From: Caldifarciminota bacterium RBG_13_43_14
GTDB lineage: Bacteria; Hydrothermota; Tepidihabitantia; SM23-42
Assembly (NCBI GenBank): GCA_001771735.1
Contig: MEUM01000148.1
Span: forward strand, 1-8,543
Reading direction: 5' to 3'
DNA: 8,543 nt
Shown here piece after piece: positions 1 through 6,453 of this stretch. The stretch's first letter is position 1. Every line of letters begins with the position of its first letter. Below the pieces are notes generated by a model that was given only the letters and a program-made list of their open reading frames with translations, did no database searches and was not told the DNA's origin. The position numbers and the translations under genes are program-made.

Positions 1-73
1 GTATTTCAAGTAAAGTAAGAAGATAAGCAGTCAGGTTAAATTGCCTTTCCCAGGCTTAAACCACGTTAGGCTG

Positions 74-101
74 TTGACTTCGTAAGGAAATTCTATAAAA
101 T
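74..101 (+). promoter_or_regulatory. Weak candidate sigma70-type promoter for the Crp/Fnr-family gene
   Basis: TTGACT (74-79) and TAAAAT (96-101) are separated by 16 bp and resemble -35 and -10 elements. The predicted start near 108 would fall on the ribosome binding site itself, leaving a very short leader, so this may not be the true promoter. Transcription could begin upstream of the window. Confidence 0.28.
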
Positions 102-121
102 ATACTAAAGGAGGATTCATC

Positions 122-751
122 ATGGAAGGAATGGAGAAGAAACTGAACGCGGGCGATATGCTCTTCGACGAAGGCGACAAAGGCGACGTCATGTACCTCA
201 TTCGCGAGGGCAAAGTGAAAATCACAAAAGGCAAAGGCGATGATGAAAAAGTCCTGGCGGTACTGAAAGAAGGAGATTTTTTTGGCGAAATGGCGATCAT
301 TGATGGATCACCTCGATCAGCTTCAGCTATTGCCACAACTCCGGTCACAATGTTGATCATAGACAAAGATACCTTTAAAGCTAAAATAAAAGAAAATCCT
401 TTAATCGAATATGTTCTGGAAACACTTTCCCGTCGTCTCCGGAATACGGATGAGCAGATCAGGCTTCTGACGATCAAAAGCGAAGAACGGCGTATCGTCG
501 CCTACATTATCACCCGGGCTAAAGAGATCGGCAAGAAAACCGATACCGGCATCGAGATCGTACCTTTTACTCCGGATAGCCTTACTCATATCACTGGTAT
601 TGATGAGGCTAAGATCAAAAGTTATATAAACAATCTGGAAAAAGCCGGCCTTGTATCTATCCATGAAAATGGTATAATAATCAGGGCGGTCGAAGAACTG
701 GATGACTATCTGCGTTATATCGCCCTGAAAGAGAAATTCGAAAAAACTTAA
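122..751 (+). CDS. Crp/Fnr-family transcriptional regulator (cyclic nucleotide-binding domain plus winged HTH)
   Basis: Predicted cytoplasmic DNA-binding regulator of 209 residues, the usual Crp/Fnr length. The N-terminal part (about residues 8-95) is a cNMP-binding beta-roll. It carries a phosphate-binding-cassette-like stretch, FGEMAIIDGSPRSASA (residues 54-69), whose E56, R65 and S66 sit where CRP contacts the cyclic nucleotide. A long dimerisation helix follows (about 96-130). The C-terminal part holds a Crp-type helix-turn-helix (about 150-182, ending NNLEKAGLV) and a wing (GIIIRAVEELDDYL). There is no N-terminal cysteine cluster, so an FNR-type iron-sulfur sensor is unlikely. The recognition helix reads DEAKIKSYINNLEK and lacks the RETVGR pattern of E. 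coli CRP, so the operator is not predictable. The ATG is supported by AAAGGAGG at 107-114, 7 nt upstream. The gene stands 62 bp before prfA and could be co-transcribed with it. Its ligand and targets are unknown. Confidence 0.9.
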   Translation: MEGMEKKLNAGDMLFDEGDKGDVMYLIREGKVKITKGKGDDEKVLAVLKEGDFFGEMAIIDGSPRSASAIATTPVTMLIIDKDTFKAKIKENPLIEYVLETLSRRLRNTDEQIRLLTIKSEERRIVAYIITRAKEIGKKTDTGIEIVPFTPDSLTHITGIDEAKIKSYINNLEKAGLVSIHENGIIIRAVEELDDYLRYIALKEKFEKT

Positions 752-798
752 GAGCCTGTAAATAATTGAAATTGTAATCCTTCCAAGAAAACTCAAAC

Positions 799-805
799 AA
801 AGGAG
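799..805 (+). promoter_or_regulatory. Ribosome binding site that fixes the TTG start of prfA
   Basis: AAAGGAG lies 8 nt before the TTG at 814. There is no ATG or GTG start in frame near the expected N-terminus, and the ATT at 811 is a much rarer initiator. This site is the main reason for choosing TTG. Confidence 0.7.
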
Positions 806-813
806 CTCGCATT

Positions 814-1869
814 TTGGTTAACCGCCTGGAAAAGGAAAAACGCCTTAAGGAATTAAGCAATCTGCTTGCTAATCCTGATCTTATAAAAAATCAAAGGGAA
901 TACGCAAGTCTGTCAAAAGAGTATAAAAAACTCGGGCAAATCCTTATGAAATATAACGAAAAGGACCAGCTCGAAAAAGAGATCCAGGACCTTTTTGAAA
1001 TGATTCGCGGCAGCGATACTGAGATCAAAGAAATGGCCGAAAGCGAACTGACATTGCTCCAAAAGAAATTATCAAACACCGAACTTGAAATCGCCGTCCT
1101 ATCCAATCCAAAGCTTGCCGAGTATGATAAGAACTGCATCGTTGAGATCCGTGCCGGGGCCGGCGGTGACGAAGCATCGCTGTTCGCGGCCGATCTTTTT
1201 CGAATGTATTCGAAATACTGTGAACGCCGGGGACTGCGCCTTGAGGTTCTCTCCTCACATCCAAGCGAGATCGGCGGCTTTAAAGAAATTATATTTGCGG
1301 TCGAAGGTTCGAATGCATATCGGCATTTTCATTTTGAAAAAGGCGTACATCGTGTGCAGCGAATTCCGGTCACCGAAGCAGGTGGTCGTATCCACACATC
1401 GACCATAACGGTAGCCGTACTGCCCGAGATCGAAGAAACTCAGTTTATCATCAATCCGAACGACTTAAGGATCGATACATTCCGCGCTGGCGGGCATGGC
1501 GGTCAGAATGTCAATAAAGTTTCCTCAGCCGTACGGTTAACCCACATACCGAGCGGTATGGTCGTAGTCTGCCAGGACGAACGATCCCAGCATAAAAACC
1601 GCGAACGGGCAATGAAAATACTACGGGCACGACTGGCTGCGCTCGATGAAGAGAAAAAACAATATGAGATCGACACGCAGCGGCGTATGCAGGTGGGAAC
1701 CGGTGAACGCAGCGAAAAGATCCGTACTTACAACTATCCGCAAAATCGAGTTACTGATCATCGAATTGGTTTGAGTCTTTATAATCTTGACCGCGTTATC
1801 GAAGGTGAACTTAATGGATTGATCGCAAAATTGGAGGAGCATGAAACAGCTGGTGCACAGAATCTGTAA
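814..1869 (+). CDS. prfA: Peptide chain release factor 1 (RF1)
   Basis: Class I release factor that reads UAA and UAG in the ribosomal A site and triggers peptidyl-tRNA hydrolysis. The 351 residues are close to the usual ~360. An N-terminal helical domain (about 1-100) precedes the RF-1 core. The codon-recognition tripeptide is PVT (185-187), in HRVQRIPVTEAGGRIHTS. It matches the PxT motif of RF1 and not the SPF motif of RF2. The catalytic GGQ is at 229-231 within RAGGHGGQNVNK, and Gln231 is the residue that PrmC methylates. The start is TTG with a good Shine-Dalgarno 8 nt upstream. The last 29 nt overlap prmC in another frame. No frameshift signal is visible, as expected, since programmed frameshifting belongs to RF2. 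Confidence 0.97.
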   Translation: MVNRLEKEKRLKELSNLLANPDLIKNQREYASLSKEYKKLGQILMKYNEKDQLEKEIQDLFEMIRGSDTEIKEMAESELTLLQKKLSNTELEIAVLSNPKLAEYDKNCIVEIRAGAGGDEASLFAADLFRMYSKYCERRGLRLEVLSSHPSEIGGFKEIIFAVEGSNAYRHFHFEKGVHRVQRIPVTEAGGRIHTSTITVAVLPEIEETQFIINPNDLRIDTFRAGGHGGQNVNKVSSAVRLTHIPSGMVVVCQDERSQHKNRERAMKILRARLAALDEEKKQYEIDTQRRMQVGTGERSEKIRTYNYPQNRVTDHRIGLSLYNLDRVIEGELNGLIAKLEEHETAGAQNL

Positions 1870-2659
1870 AGACCTATTAACAACCAAGAACGAAGCCGAG
1901 GTTATTGCTGCCCGCCTGCTCAACTGTTCGAAGCATGAGCTATATTTTCATACCGTCCGCGACTCACACCTGCAACATAAATTGAAATCCCAGTTGGCAC
2001 AATTGAAGAACGGAAAGCCGATCGAGTACGTCACCAGAACGACTTCCTTTTTAGATCTTGACCTTAATATCTTACCCGGTGTTTTTATTCCCCGTCTGGA
2101 AACTGAGTTTCTGATCGAAATAGTCAAGAATAAAATGGTTGATGCACCGCGTAAGATCCTTGAGATCGGCACCGGAACCGGTGCGATCTCGATCGCGCTT
2201 GCCCGCATATTTGCTGAATGCATGATCATTGCCAACGATATATCCGAGCGCGCCCTGCAATGTGCACATATCAATATCAAGAAATACGAACTGGAAAAAC
2301 GGATCATGCTCTGCCGGGCCGATCGGTTCAGTGGTATTAAAGGCTCATATGATCTGATCATTTCTAATCCCCCTTATATCAGTCAAGAGAGATTGAATCG
2401 ATTACCAAAAAGCGTGCGTGATTTTGAACCGATCATTGCACTTGATGGCGGTTTTAATGGCATTGAAATAATCGCCGCAATTATCTTGAATGGTTATGAA
2501 ATGATCAACGAGCAGGGTAATATTGCGCTTGAGATCGATGATCATCAGGTTGGTTTGATCAGAGATCTATTGATCTTGAATAAAATCAATAATTATATTT
2601 TTCTCAAAGACCTTTTTGGCCGATTTCGATACCTTTATATATCAAAAAAAATAATATGA
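1841..2659 (+). CDS. prmC: Release factor glutamine N5-methyltransferase (PrmC/HemK)
   Basis: SAM-dependent enzyme that methylates the glutamine of the GGQ motif in class I release factors. At 272 residues it is of normal size. The N-terminal helical domain (about 1-85) ends in the family signature PIEYVTRTTSFLDL...IPRLETEFLIE (60-93). The Rossmann-type SAM-binding motif is ILEIGTGTGAISIALA (106-121). The substrate-glutamine motif NPPY is at 176-179, followed by FEPIIALDGGFNGIE (195-209), the usual EP...AL..G.dG block. The ATG at 1841 has GGAGGAG at 1833-1839, close to the start, and lies inside the end of prfA (29-nt overlap), implying translational coupling between enzyme and substrate genes. 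Its stop shares an ATGA with the nadK start. Confidence 0.96.
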   Translation: MKQLVHRICKDLLTTKNEAEVIAARLLNCSKHELYFHTVRDSHLQHKLKSQLAQLKNGKPIEYVTRTTSFLDLDLNILPGVFIPRLETEFLIEIVKNKMVDAPRKILEIGTGTGAISIALARIFAECMIIANDISERALQCAHINIKKYELEKRIMLCRADRFSGIKGSYDLIISNPPYISQERLNRLPKSVRDFEPIIALDGGFNGIEIIAAIILNGYEMINEQGNIALEIDDHQVGLIRDLLILNKINNYIFLKDLFGRFRYLYISKKII

Positions 2660-3438
2660 AAAAAATAAAAATTGTTGTAAATCACAAAAAACCCAATGCC
2701 CGAAAGATTCTTCAGATCGCCGAAAAGCTCGTCAAAGAGCAGGGCTTTGTCCTATCGTCAAATCCGGATTTCATTATTGTCCTGGGTGGTGACGGTACTT
2801 TGCTTGCTGCCGCTGAACAATTCGGTCGAAAGCGAATACCAATATTCGGAGTTAATATTGGTGGACTGGGTTTTCTCACCAATGTTCCTTTTAATGATCT
2901 AAGCCCGATCCTTAATGAGATCAAGAATAAAAAATTTACCTTTGAGGAGCGCATGGTTCTGGCCGCTTCATTTAATGGAAGTCACATGTATGCGCTCAAC
3001 GATATCACAATCCTTACCCGATATCCGGGTCGTGCGGTCGAGTTTTCGGCCTCGATCGACAACGAATACCTCTGTCGGTTCATTGCTGATGGCATTATCA
3101 TTGCAACTCCGACTGGTTCAACCGCTTATTCGCTTGCAACCGGAGGTCCAATACTACTGCCCAACACCGAGGCAATCATTTTGACCCCGATCGCCCCGCA
3201 TACGCTCTCGGTGCGCCCACTGGTGCTGCCGGCCAGAAGTAAAATTGTGATAACGGTCGGCAGAAAAGGAAAGGCTTTGATCGTAGCCGATGGACAGAGA
3301 TCAAAATTGATACAATCCGGCATCCGGATCCAGCTTAAAAAAGCATCCTATTCGGTAAGACTTATCAAACCACGCCGCACTGCTTTTTTTGCGACCCTAC
3401 GCGAAAAATTGCAGTGGGGAGGCCGGGAGGATGCTTAG
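2656..3438 (+). CDS. nadK: NAD kinase
   Basis: ATP- or polyphosphate-dependent phosphorylation of NAD to NADP in the cytoplasm. The protein has 260 residues, within the range of bacterial forms. The GGDGT motif is at 44-48 (IVLGGDGTLLAAA). Further family blocks are ALNDITI (113-119), the glycine-rich TPTGSTAYSLATGGPI (151-166) and LTPIAPHTLSVRPLVLP (176-192). The tail REKLQWGG is also typical. No clear Shine-Dalgarno precedes the ATG, where the sequence is an A-rich run. The start overlaps the prmC stop as ATGA, so translation probably depends on ribosomes finishing prmC. The 3' end overlaps recN by 8 nt. A nadK-recN pair is also known from E. coli, which supports both calls. Confidence 0.97.
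   Translation: MKKIKIVVNHKKPNARKILQIAEKLVKEQGFVLSSNPDFIIVLGGDGTLLAAAEQFGRKRIPIFGVNIGGLGFLTNVPFNDLSPILNEIKNKKFTFEERMVLAASFNGSHMYALNDITILTRYPGRAVEFSASIDNEYLCRFIADGIIIATPTGSTAYSLATGGPILLPNTEAIILTPIAPHTLSVRPLVLPARSKIVITVGRKGKALIVADGQRSKLIQSGIRIQLKKASYSVRLIKPRRTAFFATLREKLQWGGREDA
3416..3422 (+). promoter_or_regulatory. Ribosome binding site that decides the recN start
   Basis: GGGGAGG inside the end of nadK lies 8 nt before the ATG at 3431. A longer reading frame opens at 3389, but it has no such site. The RecN family begins with the MLxxLxVxNFAL pattern, which matches the ATG at 3431. Confidence 0.7.
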
Positions 3439-5089
3439 AAGACTGCAAGTAAATAATTTCGCATTAATGGCCGATCTGGAGATTACATTCGAAGCCGGGC
3501 TTACGATCATTACCGGTGAAACTGGATCGGGTAAATCAATGATCGTTGAGGCGATCGGAACCCTGTGCGGCGATCGCATGGAAGATATTATTATCCGTTC
3601 ATCCCGGGATTTTGCCGAAGTTACCGGTGTTTTTGATGTCAATTCTGAGATCAAGCCTATATTGAACGAAGCGGGGATTGAGGGCGATGATGACCTTATA
3701 ATACGACGACGCCTCGAAAAGGGTAAACGTCAGATCGCCTATGTTAATGACCGCGTTGCCAGTTTAAGTCTGCTCAAACAAGTATCCCGAAACCTTATCG
3801 ACTTGATCGGCCAACACGAAAATCAGTCTTTGTTTTTTCCTCAAAATCACCTTGCCTTACTCGACGCCTTTTGTGAAAACAATAGGCTCCTTAAGATTTT
3901 TGCCGGTGAGTATACCCATTACCGACAGCTTCAGCAAACTTATGAGCGACTAATCGAAAGCGCCCGTCAAAAGAATGAAAAGATCGATTTTCTTAAATAT
4001 CAGATCGACGAAATAATAAAGGCCGATCTCCAAGAAAATGAAGATGAACGCCTTGAACAAGAAAAAGAACTTTTGCTGAGCAGTGAAAAAAGGGCGTCAC
4101 TTTCGGACCAGATCATCAGTGAAATGTACGATCGCGAAGATGCAGCACTGGAGAAACTGGCACGCTCATATCGCCTGATAAATGAGCTTGCCGACCTTGA
4201 TCCATCCCTCGTTAAAACCGCTGAGCAATTACAGAATATCGTAACTCTGATCGATGAAAGCCATCGGGACCTGACCCATTATCGGGATAAGATCGAGTTC
4301 TCCCAAGACCGGCTCGATGCAGTGATGGACAGGCTTGATCTGATCGATCGTTTGAAAAAGAAATATAGTAGAAGTATCAATGATATTAAAAAGCATTTTG
4401 ATGAGATCAAAATAGAATTAGCTACAATAGAAGAACGGGATGAAAAAATCGCTGCGATTAAGGTGGAAATCGATTCGGCAAGCCGCCAGGTCGAATCCCG
4501 GGCAAAAGAATTGAGTAAGCATCGAACCGATGCAGTTCCATCGTTTAACAAGAATGTGTTACGCATACTCAAACAGTTGGGCATGGAAAAGGCCGAGTTC
4601 AAGGTACATATTGAAGAGGGAGAATTAAGCGAGAATGGTAAGGACCTTGCTGAATTCTACATTTCAACCAATCCTGGCGAACCTTTGAAACCGCTGCGTA
4701 AGATCGCCTCCGGCGGCGAAGTCTCAAGGATCACACTGGCATTAAAGACAATATTATCCGGTATTGATCGAATCCCGACCGTAGTATTTGATGAAGTTGA
4801 TACGGGAATTGGCGGACGGATCGCTGAAGCGGTCGGCGATTTACTCGGTCAGGTAAGCAAACACCATCAGATAATCTGCATCACTCATCTCCCCCAGATA
4901 TCGGCATATGCCGATAATCATATGCTCGTCACCAAGGAAATAAAGGGCAAAGAGACCTTTACCCGGGTTACCAAGCTTGATAAAAAGGCAAGACAACAGG
5001 AGGTCGCGCGTATGTTAGGCGGTAAGAAAATAACTCAGACAACTTTAACCCACGCTGAGGAGATAATACGGGAAAAAACAAAAAAATGA
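3431..5089 (+). CDS. recN: DNA repair protein RecN (SMC-like ATPase)
   Basis: SMC-family ATPase recruited to double-strand breaks for recombinational repair. From the ATG at 3431 it has 552 residues, normal for RecN. It opens MLRRLQVNNFALMADLEI. Walker A is GETGSGKS (29-36), within GLTIITGETGSGKSMIVEA. The family motif GQHENQSL is near 127-134. A long charged coiled-coil region (roughly 160-390) separates the ATPase halves. The ABC signature is LRKIASGGEVSR (SGGE about 427-430). Walker B is TVVFDEVDTGIGG (D454, E455). The switch histidine is in ICITHLPQ (about 486). The frame stays open upstream to 3389, adding 14 residues that fit neither the family nor any ribosome binding site, so I trimmed it. 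The start overlaps nadK by 8 nt and the stop overlaps the next gene as ATGA. Confidence 0.96.
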   Translation: MLRRLQVNNFALMADLEITFEAGLTIITGETGSGKSMIVEAIGTLCGDRMEDIIIRSSRDFAEVTGVFDVNSEIKPILNEAGIEGDDDLIIRRRLEKGKRQIAYVNDRVASLSLLKQVSRNLIDLIGQHENQSLFFPQNHLALLDAFCENNRLLKIFAGEYTHYRQLQQTYERLIESARQKNEKIDFLKYQIDEIIKADLQENEDERLEQEKELLLSSEKRASLSDQIISEMYDREDAALEKLARSYRLINELADLDPSLVKTAEQLQNIVTLIDESHRDLTHYRDKIEFSQDRLDAVMDRLDLIDRLKKKYSRSINDIKKHFDEIKIELATIEERDEKIAAIKVEIDSASRQVESRAKELSKHRTDAVPSFNKNVLRILKQLGMEKAEFKVHIEEGELSENGKDLAEFYISTNPGEPLKPLRKIASGGEVSRITLALKTILSGIDRIPTVVFDEVDTGIGGRIAEAVGDLLGQVSKHHQIICITHLPQISAYADNHMLVTKEIKGKETFTRVTKLDKKARQQEVARMLGGKKITQTTLTHAEEIIREKTKK

Positions 5090-5652
5090 CATCCAAACGG
5101 CGCTTGATCACGATCGCGAATGGTCTGACGCTCTCGCGTGTTCTATTCTTACCGGTAATAGTATATTATTTGGTTACTGGACAACGGTTCATCGCATTTT
5201 TATTTATTTGCGTATCGTTGCTTACCGACACGATCGACGGATTCATTGCCCGCCGCCTTCACCAAGAATCCGAAGTTGGTAAATTCCTGGATCCGATCTG
5301 CGATAAGCTTTCCCTGGCAGTTATTCTGGTCACGCTTTTCTTGATCGGCGCATTTCCTTTATGGGGCTTGATCGTTATCGTGACCCGTGATGTTCTAATC
5401 CTTACCGGAAGTTTTGTTATCTGGCGAACCCATGGCAAGATCTTCAAATCAAATATGCCCGGAAGGATCGCCGGCGTATTATTCGGTGCAATGATCCTTG
5501 CTTTTACGCTCAATTCGATTACAATTGCCAATGTTACACTAAATTTAATTACAATTGGCAATGTCTTATTTTATATTAGTGTACTGGCGGTTACAGGTTC
5601 ATTTATTGTTTACCTTGGACGCTATTTAAAAACGATGAAGGGAGTCAAATGA
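5086..5652 (+). CDS. pgsA: CDP-alcohol phosphatidyltransferase, probably phosphatidylglycerophosphate synthase
   Basis: Integral membrane enzyme that moves a phosphatidyl group from CDP-diacylglycerol to an alcohol, most likely glycerol-3-phosphate. It has 188 residues, as expected for PgsA. The N-terminus TIANGLTLSRVLFLPVIVYYLV is the typical family opening with the first membrane helix. The complete catalytic motif runs D48xxD51-G52-x2-A55-R56-x8-G65-x3-D69-x3-D73, in DTIDGFIARR...GKFLDPICDK. Several further hydrophobic segments follow (about 75-98, 100-113, 128-180). The region after the second helix pair (PGRIAG) differs from the common GKxxT of PgsA, so a related CDP-alcohol specificity is possible. 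Residues 141-160 are a tandem duplication, listed separately. ATGA overlaps join it to recN and dapF. No strong Shine-Dalgarno is close to its start, so it probably relies on coupling. Confidence 0.85.
   Translation: MTSKRRLITIANGLTLSRVLFLPVIVYYLVTGQRFIAFLFICVSLLTDTIDGFIARRLHQESEVGKFLDPICDKLSLAVILVTLFLIGAFPLWGLIVIVTRDVLILTGSFVIWRTHGKIFKSNMPGRIAGVLFGAMILAFTLNSITIANVTLNLITIGNVLFYISVLAVTGSFIVYLGRYLKTMKGVK
5506..5565 (+). repeat. Imperfect 30-bp in-frame tandem duplication within the pgsA-like gene
   Basis: Two adjacent 30-nt units (5506-5535 and 5536-5565) encode TLNSITIANV and TLNLITIGNV. By eye they differ at six nucleotide positions, three of them silent third positions. The unit length is a multiple of three, so the frame is kept. 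It falls in a hydrophobic segment of the membrane enzyme. Confidence 0.75.
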
Positions 5653-6449
5653 AACCAATTTTCTTTACAAAGACAGAAGGCTCAGGCAATGATTTTCTGA
5701 TAATTAACAATCATGACAATTTTATCAACGAGCTCATCCCTGAACCGGCATTACCAGAATTCATAAAGAAGATCGCCAATCAACATTTGGGCGCAGGTGC
5801 CGACGGGGTCATCTTTCTCGATCCGGCTAAAGATTATCCCTTTGGTATGCGCTATTTTAACAAAGATGGCGGCGAGGCCAACATGTGTCTTAACGGCGCC
5901 CGTTGTATCGTGAACTATGCATATCGTCTGGGAATTATCGAGGAAAAAGGGAAATTCTTATCCGCTTCCGGCCCGCTCGGTTTCTACTATCAGGGCCGAA
6001 GCGTCAGTATCGAAGTACCAAATCCGGTAGATATTAAAATGAATTTTACGCTGACGATCAGCCGGAAAAAGTACCGGGCGAATTATTTGCGTCTGGGAGT
6101 CCCGCATTGTGTTATTTTTGTAGATTCGTTTGATAAACTGGATGTTAAAGAGGTCGGGCAGACGATCCGTAATCATAAAACATTCAAACCGGAAGGAACA
6201 AATGTGGATTTTGTTATGAACGATGGCAACACACTTTTCGTTCGAACCTATGAAAAAGGTGTTGAGGATGAAACCCTTTCCTGTGGCAGCGGCGTGCTGG
6301 CATCGTCCTATATTGCCACTAAACTTTTTATCGTACAATCGCCGGTAACCTGTAAAACAAAAGGCGGCGAGCTGCTGGTTGTAATCAAGGACAAATTATA
6401 TCTGGAAGGTCCGAGCTCGATCGTGTACGACGGCGTATTTTATATCTAA
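5649..6449 (+). CDS. dapF: Diaminopimelate epimerase with an atypical first active-site block
   Basis: Cofactor-independent two-cysteine racemase converting LL- to meso-diaminopimelate, for peptidoglycan and lysine. It has 266 residues, close to the family norm. The N-terminus FFTKTEGSGNDFLIIN matches the usual GxGNDF block. The first catalytic cysteine is C80 in FNKDGGEANMCLNGARC (71-86 core). The second is C212 in ETLSCGSGVLAS. GVPHCVIFVD (150-159) is the conserved middle block. The first block deviates from the family pattern NxDGSxxxxCGNGxR: serine is replaced by G75, and the glycine after the cysteine by L81. Both catalytic cysteines are present, so I expect an active epimerase, but a changed substrate cannot be excluded. 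AAGGGAG (5638-5644) precedes the ATG by 4 nt, and the start overlaps the previous stop. It is the last gene of the plus-strand run. Confidence 0.93.
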   Translation: MKPIFFTKTEGSGNDFLIINNHDNFINELIPEPALPEFIKKIANQHLGAGADGVIFLDPAKDYPFGMRYFNKDGGEANMCLNGARCIVNYAYRLGIIEEKGKFLSASGPLGFYYQGRSVSIEVPNPVDIKMNFTLTISRKKYRANYLRLGVPHCVIFVDSFDKLDVKEVGQTIRNHKTFKPEGTNVDFVMNDGNTLFVRTYEKGVEDETLSCGSGVLASSYIATKLFIVQSPVTCKTKGGELLVVIKDKLYLEGPSSIVYDGVFYI

Positions 6450-6453
6450 GCGT

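Noticed and set aside
34..62. Imperfect inverted repeat (GGTT/AACC outer and GCCT/AGGC inner arms) ahead of the Crp/Fnr gene
   Set aside because: The arms do not align without bulges, there is no T-tract, and the stem is short. It is not convincing as a terminator or an operator.
61..70. 10-bp match CCACGTTAGG also at 8214-8223
   Set aside because: Too short to be meaningful. The second copy lies inside the kelch-like coding sequence.
72..83. 12-bp direct repeat TGTTGACTTCGT also present at 7739-7750
   Set aside because: One to a few 12-bp matches are expected by chance in 8.5 kb. The surrounding bases do not agree, and the second copy has no gene downstream on the same strand.
3389..3430. 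Longer recN reading frame starting at 3389
   Set aside because: The extra 14 residues do not match the RecN N-terminus and lack a ribosome binding site. They would overlap nadK by 50 nt, while the ATG at 3431 has GGGGAGG 8 nt upstream.
5958..6338. 126-codon open frame antisense to dapF
   Set aside because: It is the shadow of a well-supported gene, with no ribosome binding site or recognisable domain.
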